Source of the DNA: Candidatus Accumulibacter affinis
GTDB taxonomy: Bacteria > Pseudomonadota > Gammaproteobacteria > Burkholderiales > Rhodocyclaceae
Assembly (NCBI GenBank): GCA_016713625.1
Contig: JADJOT010000010.1
Span: forward strand, 558,001-622,000
Direction of reading: 5' to 3'
DNA length: 64,000 nt
Shown here: positions 15,442 to 24,073 of the stretch, piece by piece
How positions within the stretch are numbered: the stretch's first letter is position 1
Layout: each line of letters begins with the position of its first letter
Position numbers and translations under genes: made by a program
The notes under the pieces: model-generated
The model's database searches: none
What the model was told of the DNA's origin: nothing
What the model saw: the letters and a program-made list of their open reading frames with translations, nothing else

Positions 15442-17646
15442 ATGAATACCCCTGCTGCAACCAGCCTGACGATGGCTGAGTCGGTGGTTGAGCACATCCC
15501 GGCGTTGGCCGATCCCGAGGACGATCCCGCTTACCACGTCTTCATCGACAGCCTGGACTATCTACCGGCGGCGGATGTCGCGCTTGTTCGGGAGGCGTAT
15601 CGGTTCAGCGAGCGTGCGCATCGCGGGCAGGTACGGCTGTCTGGCGAGCCCTATATCACCCACCCCCTGGCGGTGGCTGGCGCCATTGCCGAGTGGCAAA
15701 TGGATGTCGAGGGAGTGGTGGCCGCACTCCTGCACGACGTGATGGAAGATACTGCGGTCGGCAAGAGCGAAATTGCCGAGCGTTTCGGACAGCCGGTAGC
15801 TGACCTGGTTGACGGCTTGTCGAAGCTGGACAAGATCGAGTTTCAGTCGCACGAAGAGGCGCAGGCCGAAAATTTCCGCAAGATGCTGATGGCCATGGCG
15901 CACGACTTGCGCGTCGTGCTGATCAAGCTCGCCGACCGTCATCACAACCTGCAGACCATGGCGGCAGTGCGCGCCGAAAAGCGTCGCCGCATCGCCCGCG
16001 AGACCCTGGAGATCTACGCACCGATTGCCGGTCGGCTGGGTCTCAACAAGCTCTTCCGCGAGTTGCAGGACCTTTCTTTTCAGCTCATCTATCCGATGCG
16101 CGCGCACGTCCTGGCACGTGCCCTCAGGGCCGCGCGTGGCAACCGGCGCGAGTTGTTGTCGCGGATACTCGAAGGCATCAAGGGCCGGCTGCAGGAGGCG
16201 GGCATCGAGGCGCGCGTTCTTGGTCGCGAGAAGAGCCTGTATTCGATCTATCGCAAGATGCTCGACAAGCGCTTATCGTTCTCGCAGGTGCTTGATGTGT
16301 ACGGTTTCCGCGTCCTGGTGAAGAATGTGCCCAGCGGTTACCTGGCGCTTGGTGCTCTGCACGGGCTGCACAAACCGGTGCCCGGAAAGTTCAAGGACTA
16401 CATCGCCATTCCGAAACCGAACGGCTACCAGTCCCTGCACACCACCCTGATCGGCCCGCACGGCACGCCTTTCGAGGTGCAGATTCGCACTGAAGCGATG
16501 GACCAGGTAGCACAGGAGGGCGTTGCGTCGCACTGGCTGTACAAGGACAGCGAGGAGTTCGGAGCCGATCTGCAGAAGAAGACGACCAAGTGGTTTCACT
16601 CGCTGCTCGACCTGCAGAGTGGCACCAACGATTCTTCCGAGTTCCTGGAGCACGTCAAGGTCGATCTGTTTCCGCACGAGATCTACGTGTTTACGCCGAA
16701 GGGCAAGATCATTGCCCTGCCACGCGGTGCCACGGCAGTGGATCTGGCGTATGCGGTGCATACCGATATCGGTAATCACTGTGTCGCCGCGCAGGTCAAT
16801 TTCAAGCCTCAGCCCCTGATCGCCGAGCTCACCAATGGCGATCGCGTCGAGATCGTTACCGCCGCCGACGCGCATCCGAGTGCGGCCTGGCTCAGTTCGG
16901 TGAAGACGGGGCGGGCGCGCAGCAAGGTCCGCCACTATCTGAAGAGCGTGCAGCATGACGAGTCGACGGTGCTTGGCGAGAAAATGCTGGACCAGGAGTT
17001 GCGGGCGCTCGGTGTGGTCGCCTCCGAGTTGCCGGTGTCGAGCTGGAAGAATGTGTTGCGCGACTCCGGCAACAAGTTGATCAAGGAGGTGTACACCGAC
17101 ATCGGTCTTGGTTTCCGCCTGGCTGGGGTCGTTGCTCGCCGCCTGCTGGCGCGCGAGGAAGCTGCGCAGCCGACCGACAGGCCGCCCGCGTCGCTGGTGA
17201 TTCGTGGCACCGAAGGCCTGGCCGTGCAGTTCGCGCCCTGCTGCCAGCCAATCCCGGGGGACCCGATCATTGGCTCGGTCTGGAAGGGCAAGGGTCTGGT
17301 CATCCATACCCATGATTGCCTCGCCATTCGCAAGGCGCGCAGCGCCAAACCAACCAAGTGGATTGACGTCGAGTGGGAGCCGGAGCCGGGCAAGCTGTTC
17401 AGCGTGCGTCTGCTGGTCATGGTGCAGAATACGCTTGGCGCGCTCGGGCGGATCGCTACCGAGATTTCGAGTTCGGGAACGAACATCGAGCACGTCAACA
17501 TGGAGGAAAAGCATCCCGGCCTCTATACCACGCTGCATTTTACGGTGCAGGTCGCCAGTCGCACTTCGTTGGCGCGTCTGATGCGCAGTTTGCGTCGTAT
17601 TCCGGAGGTTGTCCGCATTACGCGGGACCAGGGGTTGACTGCTTGA
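15442..17646 (+). CDS. spoT: Bifunctional (p)ppGpp synthetase/hydrolase SpoT/Rel
   Basis: A 734-residue stringent-response enzyme. N-terminal HD hydrolase (ITHPLAVAGAIAEW and LLHDVMEDT, about residues 72-105), synthetase domain (VYGFRVLVKN, KDYIAIPKPNGYQSLHTTL, about 290-345), TGS domain (IYVFTPKGKIIALPRGATAVD, about 415) and C-terminal ACT domain (about 650-734). Both catalytic halves look intact. The frame is open to 15199, but MNTPAATSLTMAES after rpoZ is the natural start. Its TGA overlaps a TTG that starts the next gene. Confidence 0.95.
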   Translation: MNTPAATSLTMAESVVEHIPALADPEDDPAYHVFIDSLDYLPAADVALVREAYRFSERAHRGQVRLSGEPYITHPLAVAGAIAEWQMDVEGVVAALLHDVMEDTAVGKSEIAERFGQPVADLVDGLSKLDKIEFQSHEEAQAENFRKMLMAMAHDLRVVLIKLADRHHNLQTMAAVRAEKRRRIARETLEIYAPIAGRLGLNKLFRELQDLSFQLIYPMRAHVLARALRAARGNRRELLSRILEGIKGRLQEAGIEARVLGREKSLYSIYRKMLDKRLSFSQVLDVYGFRVLVKNVPSGYLALGALHGLHKPVPGKFKDYIAIPKPNGYQSLHTTLIGPHGTPFEVQIRTEAMDQVAQEGVASHWLYKDSEEFGADLQKKTTKWFHSLLDLQSGTNDSSEFLEHVKVDLFPHEIYVFTPKGKIIALPRGATAVDLAYAVHTDIGNHCVAAQVNFKPQPLIAELTNGDRVEIVTAADAHPSAAWLSSVKTGRARSKVRHYLKSVQHDESTVLGEKMLDQELRALGVVASELPVSSWKNVLRDSGNKLIKEVYTDIGLGFRLAGVVARRLLAREEAAQPTDRPPASLVIRGTEGLAVQFAPCCQPIPGDPIIGSVWKGKGLVIHTHDCLAIRKARSAKPTKWIDVEWEPEPGKLFSVRLLVMVQNTLGALGRIATEISSSGTNIEHVNMEEKHPGLYTTLHFTVQVASRTSLARLMRSLRRIPEVVRITRDQGLTA

Positions 17647-18878
17647 AGGTGGTCGTTCTGGGCGCTGGTGTCGTTGGCGTCAGCAGCGCCTGGTATCTGG
17701 CCCGGGCCGGCCATCAGGTGACGGTGTTTGACCGGCAGGCCGCCGCCGGGCTGGAAACCAGTTTTGCCAATGGCGGCCAGATTTCCGTCTCGCACGCCGA
17801 GCCGTGGTCGAACCCGCACGCGCCGCTGCGCGCCCTGGCGTGGATGCGCCGCGAGGATGCCCCACTGCTGTTCCGCCTGCGCTGGGATCCGGCGTTGCTG
17901 GACTGGAGTTTGCGCTTTCTGCGCGAGTGTACGGCGCGACGAACGCGCGACAACATTCGCCAGATCGTCAGCCTGGCGCTGTACAGCCGTACGCAGTTGC
18001 AGGCACTGCGCGCCGAAACCTCGCTGGCCTACGATCATCTCGAGCGCGGCATTCTGCACGTTTATACCGATCGCCGCGAGTTCGCAACCGCCCTCGAGGC
18101 CGCCGCCGTGATGCGTGAGTGTGGCTGCGAACGGCGAACTGTCAGCGTCGACGAGTGTATCGCCATCGAGCCGGCGCTCGCGTCGGCACGGCCCCTGCTG
18201 GTCGGTGCTGATTACACCGTAGCGGACGAATCCGGCGACGCCCATCGTTTCACGCAGCAGCTTGCCGCCTTGTGCGCGGCGCGTGGGGTCGCTTTTCGCT
18301 ATGGCGTCACCATTGACCGGCTGACCAGAGCGGGCGGCCGGGTGACCGGGCTGGTCGCCGGCGGCGAGCTGTTCCAGGCCGACGCCTATGTCGCTGCACT
18401 CGGCAGCTATACCCCCTTGTTGCTGCGGCCGCTTGGCCTGCGCCTGCCGGTTTATCCGGCGAAAGGTTATTCGGCGACCATCCCGCTCGCTGCGGATAGC
18501 ATCGCGCCCAGCGTCAGCCTCACCGATGACGGTCACAAGATCGTCTTTTCGCGTCTTGGCCAACGCCTGCGCGTTGCCGGCACGGCCGAATTCAATGGTT
18601 ACAATACCGAACTCAACCAAGTCCGCTGCCAAGCCTTGCTGGCCAGGGCGGGCGAGCTTTTCCCCGCTTTGCGACCCGCCGGCGAAGCCGGATTGTGGTC
18701 TGGTCTGCGCCCGGCGACGCCGTCGAATGTCCCGCTCGTCGGCCGCTCGGCAATTCCCAATCTGTATATCAACACTGGCCACGGAACGCTTGGCTGGACG
18801 ATGGCCTGCGGTTCCGGCGCCGCGCTGGCCGACATTGTCAGCGGTCGCGCGCCCGAGCCATCCTTCCGCTTCCTTTGA
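17643..18878 (+). CDS. dadA: D-amino-acid dehydrogenase (DadA-type FAD oxidoreductase)
   Basis: A 411-residue flavoprotein with the dinucleotide fold GAGVVGVSSAWYLARAGHQV directly at the N-terminus, SFANGGQISVSHAEPW (about residue 42), and a C-terminal GHGTLGWTMACGSG. DadA oxidises D-amino acids to keto acids and passes electrons to the quinone pool. The start is a TTG whose last two bases are shared with the spoT TGA (TTGA), the only start preserving the full Rossmann motif. The position behind spoT suggests coupled translation. Glycine-oxidase-like relatives cannot be excluded. Confidence 0.85.
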   Translation: MKVVVLGAGVVGVSSAWYLARAGHQVTVFDRQAAAGLETSFANGGQISVSHAEPWSNPHAPLRALAWMRREDAPLLFRLRWDPALLDWSLRFLRECTARRTRDNIRQIVSLALYSRTQLQALRAETSLAYDHLERGILHVYTDRREFATALEAAAVMRECGCERRTVSVDECIAIEPALASARPLLVGADYTVADESGDAHRFTQQLAALCAARGVAFRYGVTIDRLTRAGGRVTGLVAGGELFQADAYVAALGSYTPLLLRPLGLRLPVYPAKGYSATIPLAADSIAPSVSLTDDGHKIVFSRLGQRLRVAGTAEFNGYNTELNQVRCQALLARAGELFPALRPAGEAGLWSGLRPATPSNVPLVGRSAIPNLYINTGHGTLGWTMACGSGAALADIVSGRAPEPSFRFL

Positions 18879-18917
18879 GCCCGCCAGGCTTCCTGCGACC
18901 AAGGCTGCTCCCCGTCG

Positions 18918-19706
18918 ATGCTGACTGACACCCATTGCCACCTCGCCGCTACTGAATTTGCTGTCGATCGCGACGCCGTACTGGCGGCGGCGAAAGGCGT
19001 TGGCGTGGCGAGCATCGTCGTCCCGGCTGTAGACCTGGCCAGCTTTGCCGCGGTGCGCGATTGCTGTGCGCGCTACCCGGGATGCGTCCCCGCTTACGGC
19101 ATCCATCCGCTTTACCTGCAGCATGCCGGCCAGGCTGACCTGGATTGCCTGCGCGAGTGGCTGGCGCGCGCCGCGGACGCAGCGCAGCCGGTAGTAGCGG
19201 TGGGTGAGATCGGTCTCGACTTCCATATGGGCGAAGCGGATATCGAGCGACAGGAGTATTTTTTTGTGGAACAACTGAAAATCGCCCGCGATGCGGATCT
19301 GCCGGTGCTCCTGCATGTCCGCCGGGCGGTTGATCAGGTGCTCAGGAACCTGCGGCGAATCCGGGTGCGGGGCGGCATCGCGCACGCCTTCAATGGCAGT
19401 CGCCAGCAGGCTGAAGCGTTCATCGGGCTGGGTTTCAAACTCGGTTTCGGCGGCGCGGCGACTTACCGCGGCTCGAAGCGCATCCGCGAGCTGGCGGCGT
19501 CGCTGCCGCTGGACGCTGTGGTCCTCGAAACCGATGCGCCCGACATGCCGCCGGCCTGGCTGGCGGGCGGTCGCAATACGCCCGCCGAGTTGGCACGGAT
19601 CAACGAGCTGCTCGCCGAGTTGCGCGGCATCGACGCCAGCCAACTGGCGCGGGCAACGTCGACCAATGCGCTGGCCGTGCTGCCTCAGTTGCTTTCGGCT
19701 GATTGA
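18918..19706 (+). CDS. TatD family hydrolase
   Basis: A 262-residue TIM-barrel metallo-hydrolase. DTHCHLAATEF at the N-terminus carries the metal-binding HxH, followed by GIHPLY, GEIGLDFHMG (about residue 97), VLLHVRRAVDQV and ETDAPDMPP (about 205). Relatives are 3'-5' DNA/RNA exonucleases or D-aminoacyl-tRNA-like deacylases. It follows dadA by 39 bases. Which TatD paralogue this is cannot be told by eye. Confidence 0.9.
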   Translation: MLTDTHCHLAATEFAVDRDAVLAAAKGVGVASIVVPAVDLASFAAVRDCCARYPGCVPAYGIHPLYLQHAGQADLDCLREWLARAADAAQPVVAVGEIGLDFHMGEADIERQEYFFVEQLKIARDADLPVLLHVRRAVDQVLRNLRRIRVRGGIAHAFNGSRQQAEAFIGLGFKLGFGGAATYRGSKRIRELAASLPLDAVVLETDAPDMPPAWLAGGRNTPAELARINELLAELRGIDASQLARATSTNALAVLPQLLSAD

Positions 19707-19881
19707 TCGGGTAGGGTACGCCCTGCCGCTTACGAAGCGCTTGGGCGGTGGGCCCAGCCGCGGTACCATGGCTGGGAACTTCGCCGGTAGCACACCCTCA
19801 ACGTGGGAAGCCCGGTAAGGATCACCGATATTGAAAGGCATTTTGGGCATTTTGCCGAACGTGAATGTTTGCACCCTTCCT

Positions 19882-20640
19882 ATGAAAAATACTTGCAATC
19901 CCCCAGTTCCCGCCTGCGTCGCCGTCAAGGAAACGCTGCCGGTGGTTCCTCAGTATCTGCACGCTCATTACTGGTGGGCCTATATCCATCCGCGCGCGGT
20001 GCATTTTTTCGAGCGGCAGTGGCTGGTGAATCTGATTCTCTGGGGCAATTACAAGCGCCTGTGCAATGCGGTGCTGCACGATTACGGTAATCATCTGCCT
20101 GGGCGCACCTTGCAGGTGGCCTGTGCCTACGGTGACCTGACGCCGCGACTGGCTGCCTGTGTGGCCCCGGGGGGCTCGCTCGAAATCGTCGACATTCTGC
20201 CGATCCAGCTCGAGAATCTCGCGGGCAAGCTCGGCCAGGATGCGCCGATCAAGCTGCATTGCATGGATTCGGCCGCGCTGAGTTTTGCCAACGCGAGCTA
20301 TGACCGGGCATTGCTGTTCTTTCTGCTGCACGAGCAGCCGCAGGCCGTGCGCGAAAGAACGCTGGCCGAGGCGTTGCGGGTGGTCCGTCCGGGCGGCACG
20401 CTGACCATCGTCGATTACGCGCCGCCGAGCCGCTTCAATCCGCTGCGCTACTTCTGGAAACCGGTTCTCGACCGCCTGGAGCCCTTTGCCCGCGACCTCT
20501 TCAGCGAGGAAGTCGCGGCCTGGTTGCCGAAGGATGGGAGTTTCGTCCAACTCAGCAAGCAGCGCTTCTTCGGTGGCATGTATCAGATGTTGACGCTCAA
20601 GGTGGTTGCAACAGGGAAAGATCAGCAGGTGAGTGGGTAG
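19882..20640 (+). CDS. rquA: Rhodoquinone biosynthesis methyltransferase-like protein RquA
   Basis: A 252-residue divergent class I methyltransferase-fold protein. The features I associate with RquA are PQYLHAHYWWAYIHPRAVHF near the N-terminus, LILWGNYKRL, and LQVACAYGDLTPRLA (about residue 73) replacing the usual DxGxGxG SAM loop. RquA converts ubiquinone to rhodoquinone by exchanging a methoxy for an amino group. It lies 89 bases upstream of frdA on the same strand, exactly where a rhodoquinone-dependent fumarate reductase would need it. The frame extends to a TTG at 19831, but ATG 19882 is favoured. UbiE/UbiG relatives are the alternative, less likely because of the altered SAM loop. Confidence 0.87.
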   Translation: MKNTCNPPVPACVAVKETLPVVPQYLHAHYWWAYIHPRAVHFFERQWLVNLILWGNYKRLCNAVLHDYGNHLPGRTLQVACAYGDLTPRLAACVAPGGSLEIVDILPIQLENLAGKLGQDAPIKLHCMDSAALSFANASYDRALLFFLLHEQPQAVRERTLAEALRVVRPGGTLTIVDYAPPSRFNPLRYFWKPVLDRLEPFARDLFSEEVAAWLPKDGSFVQLSKQRFFGGMYQMLTLKVVATGKDQQVSG

Positions 20641-20654
20641 ATAATCATTTGGTT

Positions 20655-20712
20655 CCGGCGGAGTTTGCTCCGCCGGGGCTTCGAACGTTGGTCGTGCCAG
20701 GCGGCGCCTGGC
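20655..20712 (+). other. Two hairpins between rquA and frdA
   Basis: CCGGCGGAG (20655..20663) pairs perfectly with CTCCGCCGG (20668..20676) around a TTTG loop, and GCCAGGC (20696..20702) pairs with GCCTGGC (20706..20712) around GGC. Neither is followed by a T-run, so they are not standard terminators. They could stabilise or process the mRNA and set different levels for RquA and the reductase. Confidence 0.6.
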
Positions 20713-20729
20713 GCGAGAAAGGATGAAGC

Positions 20730-22517
20730 ATGGAGATGTACAAGGCCGACGTGGTGATCGTCGGCGGCGGTGGCGCAGGTTTGCGGGCAGCGATCGCGGT
20801 GGCAGAGTCTGATCCGACGCTGAAGATCGCGCTGGTTTCGAAGGTCTATCCGATGCGTAGCCACACGGTTTCTGCAGAAGGTGGCTCGGCGGGGGTAAAG
20901 CTGGCGACCGACAGCCTCGAATACCACTTCAATGATACGGTTGGCGGCGGCGACTGGTTGTGCGAGCAGGATGTGGTCGAGTACTTCGTCGGGCAATGCG
21001 CCGAGGAGCTGACCCAGCTCGAGCACTGGGGCTGCCCGTGGAGCCGGACCCCGGACGGCCACGTCAACGTGCGCGCGTTTGGTGGCATGAAGATCGAGCG
21101 CACCTGGTTCGCCGCCGACAAGACCGGCTTTCACATGTTGCACACGCTCTTCCAGACCTCGATCAAGTACCCCTCGATCAAGCGCTTCGATGAGCATTTC
21201 TGCGTGGATCTGGTGGTCGAGGACGGGCGCGTCCAGGGCGTCGTGGCGATCGAGATCGCTTCGGGAGAATTCATGCTGGTCGAAGCCAGGTCGGTGATCA
21301 TCGCCACCGGCGGCGCCGGTCGCGTCTTCCGCGAGAACACCAATGGTGGCGTGGTCACCGGCGACGGCATGGCGCTCGCCTATCGCCACGGCGTGCCCTT
21401 GCGCGACATGGAGTTCGTTCAGTACCACCCGACCTGTATGCCTGGAACAGGCTTGCTATTCACCGAGGCTTGCCGCGGGGAAGGTGGCTTCCTGGTGAAC
21501 AAGGACGGTTACCGCTACCTGCAGGACTACGGTCTCGGGCCAGCGGAGCCGACACCGCGCAACAAGGCCATGGAACTCGGGCCACGCGACCGTCTCAGCC
21601 AGGCGTTCTGGCATGAGCAACAAAAGGGCCGCACGATCGAAGGCAAGCACGGTTCGGTCGTGCATCTGGACCTTCGTCATCTGGGCCATGCCAAGCTACG
21701 CGAGCGGCTGCCGCAGATCTGCGAACTGGCCGAACAGTTTCTTGGCGTCGATCCGGCGCTGGCGCCAATACCGATTCGCCCGGCGGTGCACTACACCATG
21801 GGTGGAATCCTGGTCGACGGCCTTTGCGCCGCACCGCTGCCGGGTCTCTATGCGGCGGGCGAATGCTCGAGTGTCGGCATCCATGGCGCCAACCGGCTGG
21901 GCTCCAATTCGCTGTCCGAACTGCTGGTTTTCGGCAAGGTGGCGGGAGTCGAAGCCGCGCGCTTCGCCAGATCGGTGGCGCCGGGGAATTCGGCAAGCCT
22001 GCTCAAGCAGGCGCAGGCCGTCGAGCAGCGAGTGGTCGGCCTGAAGACGAAGAGCGGTGGGACCGAACGTATCGCGACACTGCGCAAGGAGATGGCGCAG
22101 ACCATGGAGGATGGCTGCGGCATCTATCGCCTCGCCGCAACCATGCAGGCGACCTGCGACAAGCTCGACGAACTCAAGGCGCGTTTCAGGAATATCAACC
22201 TCGAGGACAAATCAAGCGTCTGGAATACCGAGTGGCTGCTCGCGATCGAGCTCGAGTACCAGATCGATGTCGCCCAGTCGATGGCCTACTCGGCGATCAA
22301 CCGGCGCGAGTCCCGCGGTGCCCATCAGCGGCTCGACGGCTTCGAACAGCGCGACGATGTCAATTTCCTGACACACTCGCAGGCGCATTATGTCGCTGAC
22401 GGTGCGCCGCGCATCGACTACGGCCCGGTCAAGATCACCAAATCGCAGCCGGGCACACGTGCCTATGGTGCTGCAGGCGAAAAGGCGGAGCAGGAAAGGA
22501 AGGCATCCCATGTCTGA
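20730..22517 (+). CDS. frdA: Fumarate reductase flavoprotein subunit FrdA
   Basis: A 595-residue catalytic subunit with the FAD fold DVVIVGGGGAGLRAAIA, the covalent-FAD histidine in YPMRSHTVSAEGGSA (about residue 45), ATGGAGRVFRENTNGG (about 193), the active-site stretch QYHPTCMPGTGLLFTEACRGEGG (in two parts from about 231), HYTMGGI and GANRLGSNSL. It reduces fumarate to succinate on the cytoplasmic side. The presence of separate FrdC- and FrdD-type anchors downstream places it with E. coli-type quinol:fumarate reductase rather than aerobic SdhA. The 3' end overlaps frdB by eight bases. Confidence 0.93.
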   Translation: MEMYKADVVIVGGGGAGLRAAIAVAESDPTLKIALVSKVYPMRSHTVSAEGGSAGVKLATDSLEYHFNDTVGGGDWLCEQDVVEYFVGQCAEELTQLEHWGCPWSRTPDGHVNVRAFGGMKIERTWFAADKTGFHMLHTLFQTSIKYPSIKRFDEHFCVDLVVEDGRVQGVVAIEIASGEFMLVEARSVIIATGGAGRVFRENTNGGVVTGDGMALAYRHGVPLRDMEFVQYHPTCMPGTGLLFTEACRGEGGFLVNKDGYRYLQDYGLGPAEPTPRNKAMELGPRDRLSQAFWHEQQKGRTIEGKHGSVVHLDLRHLGHAKLRERLPQICELAEQFLGVDPALAPIPIRPAVHYTMGGILVDGLCAAPLPGLYAAGECSSVGIHGANRLGSNSLSELLVFGKVAGVEAARFARSVAPGNSASLLKQAQAVEQRVVGLKTKSGGTERIATLRKEMAQTMEDGCGIYRLAATMQATCDKLDELKARFRNINLEDKSSVWNTEWLLAIELEYQIDVAQSMAYSAINRRESRGAHQRLDGFEQRDDVNFLTHSQAHYVADGAPRIDYGPVKITKSQPGTRAYGAAGEKAEQERKASHV

Positions 22518-23265
22518 GAGTCAGAAAACAATCGAAATCGAGGTTCTCCGCTATCACCCGGAGAAGGACAAGGAGCCTCACAAGCAGGTTTTCGAAGTGC
22601 CGTTCACTGATGATATGTCGGTATTGCAGGGCGTGCAGTACATCAAGGACTACCTGGACGGCTCACTGAGCTTTCGCTGGTCGTGCCGGATGGCGATCTG
22701 CGGCAGTTGCGGAATGATGATCAACGGTGAGCCCAGCCTGTCGTGCCAGACTTTCCTGCGCGATTTTTATCCGGCGCGGGTGCGCGTCGAAGCCCTGTCG
22801 CATTTTCCGATCGAGCGCGATCTGGTGGTCAACATCGAGGGTTTCATCGAGAAGCTGGAAAGTATCCAGCCCTACATCATCCCGAAGGAGCCGCGCACGC
22901 TGGCGCAGGGCGAATACCTGCAGACTCCCGAGCAACTGAACGCTTACGAGCAGTTCAGTTCGTGCATCAATTGCCTGTTGTGCTACGCCGCCTGTCCGCA
23001 GTTCGGTCTCAACCCCAGTTTTATCGGACCGGCCGCGACCGCTCTGCTGCATCGCTACAACGTCGATTCCCGTGACGGCGGCAAGGCCGAGCGCATGGAA
23101 CTGGTCAACTCGGAAGAGGGCGTTTTCAATTGCACGGCGGTGGGTTATTGCTCCGAGGTGTGTCCGAAGCAGGTCGATCCAGCGAACGCTGTCAACCAGA
23201 ACAAGACCAACAGTGCCGCGGATTATTTTCTGCGTTTCCTTACTCCGAAGGGAGGTGCCAAGTGA
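22510..23265 (+). CDS. frdB: Fumarate reductase iron-sulfur subunit FrdB
   Basis: A 251-residue subunit carrying three clusters: [2Fe-2S] ligands in SCRMAICGSCGMM and LSC (about residues 57-80), [4Fe-4S] in CINCLLCYAACP (about 153) and [3Fe-4S] in C..VGYCSEVCPKQVDP (about 210). It wires electrons from the membrane quinol to FrdA. The ATG at 22510 is chosen because the frame's longer upstream part is frdA sequence in another frame. It shares a GTGA overlap with frdC. Confidence 0.94.
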   Translation: MSESQKTIEIEVLRYHPEKDKEPHKQVFEVPFTDDMSVLQGVQYIKDYLDGSLSFRWSCRMAICGSCGMMINGEPSLSCQTFLRDFYPARVRVEALSHFPIERDLVVNIEGFIEKLESIQPYIIPKEPRTLAQGEYLQTPEQLNAYEQFSSCINCLLCYAACPQFGLNPSFIGPAATALLHRYNVDSRDGGKAERMELVNSEEGVFNCTAVGYCSEVCPKQVDPANAVNQNKTNSAADYFLRFLTPKGGAK

Positions 23266-23660
23266 ACAAGCGTCGCCCCTATGTGCGCTCGATGGACGGC
23301 TGGTGGAAGAAGAATCCGTTCTTCGTCGAGTACATGATCCACGAAGGAACCGCCCTTTTCGTCGCGGCCTACGCGGGGATTCTACTGTTCGGGCTGCTGC
23401 GGCTAGCGCAGGGTGAAGCGGCCTGGAACGCTTGGCTGAGCGCAATGAAGAACCCCTGGTACATCGGCTTTCAAGTGCTGGCCCTGATCGCGCTCACTTA
23501 CCACACCTACACCTGGTTCAAGATCATGCCGCGCACGATGCCGCCGGTGGTGGTCGGTGGCCAGCGGCTGTCGGCCTGGGCCATCACCGGCAGCGGCCTG
23601 GCGGTTGCCGCCGCCGCCTGCCTGGGTCTGCTCGCTCTGGTATGGGGGATGGCACGATGA
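23262..23660 (+). CDS. frdC: Fumarate reductase membrane anchor FrdC
   Basis: A 132-residue protein with three hydrophobic helices. The N-terminus KRRPYVRSMDGWWKKNPFF and the following YMIHEGTALF closely mirror E. coli FrdC, including the glutamate (E. coli Glu29) that takes part in quinol oxidation. The GTG start overlaps the frdB TGA and has GGAGG eight bases upstream. Together with FrdD it forms the quinol-binding membrane domain; here the likely electron donor is rhodoquinol because of rquA upstream. Confidence 0.92.
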   Translation: MNKRRPYVRSMDGWWKKNPFFVEYMIHEGTALFVAAYAGILLFGLLRLAQGEAAWNAWLSAMKNPWYIGFQVLALIALTYHTYTWFKIMPRTMPPVVVGGQRLSAWAITGSGLAVAAAACLGLLALVWGMAR

Positions 23661-24025
23661 AGCCGACGCTGAAACGTTCCAACGCACCGATCTTCTGGGC
23701 GCTGTTCGGGGCTGGCGGCATGCTCTCGGCGCTGCTCGGTCCGATGCTGGTGTTCATCACCGGGCTGGCTGTCCCGCTGGGCTGGCTATTGCCGCCGGAC
23801 ACGATGAGCTATCCGCGCATGCTCGCCTTCGCCCAGAACTTCATTGGCAAGGGCTTCATTTTCGCCATCATTGCGCTATTCCTTTGGCATGCCGCGCATC
23901 GTATCTTCCACAGCCTGCACGATATTGGTATCCATGCCGGAACCGCTGCCAAGCTGCTCTGCTATGGATCGGCGATGGTCGGGACGCTGCTCGCAGCGTA
24001 CGCGCTGCTGGTGATCGGTTTCTAG
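23657..24025 (+). CDS. frdD: Fumarate reductase membrane anchor FrdD
   Basis: A 122-residue three-helix protein starting MKPTLKRSNAPIFWALFGAGG, the same opening pattern as E. coli FrdD (polar, then SxEPxFWxLFGAGG-like). It contains the HAAHRIFHSLHDIGIH segment (about residue 78) that faces the quinone site. ATG overlaps the frdC stop by four bases. It closes the rquA-frdABCD cluster; a repeat element lies 48 bases downstream. Confidence 0.92.
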   Translation: MKPTLKRSNAPIFWALFGAGGMLSALLGPMLVFITGLAVPLGWLLPPDTMSYPRMLAFAQNFIGKGFIFAIIALFLWHAAHRIFHSLHDIGIHAGTAAKLLCYGSAMVGTLLAAYALLVIGF

Positions 24026-24073
24026 GCTTTGGCCGACGGCGAGCGCTGGCGCGCCCGGCTGCGAATGAAAGAT

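Noticed and set aside
16273..17538. 421-codon minus-strand ORF inside spoT
   Set aside because: It is antisense to the synthetase, TGS and ACT domains of spoT and lacks any motif.
19706..19882. Search for an FNR/Anr site (TTGAT-N4-ATCAA) before rquA-frd
   Set aside because: Only a half-site-like TTGATC was seen just after tatD; no full palindrome, so oxygen control could not be supported from sequence.
17523..19928. 801-codon minus-strand ORF opposite dadA and tatD
   Set aside because: The opposite strand encodes intact FAD and TatD motifs; the antisense product shows no domain and is a codon-bias shadow.
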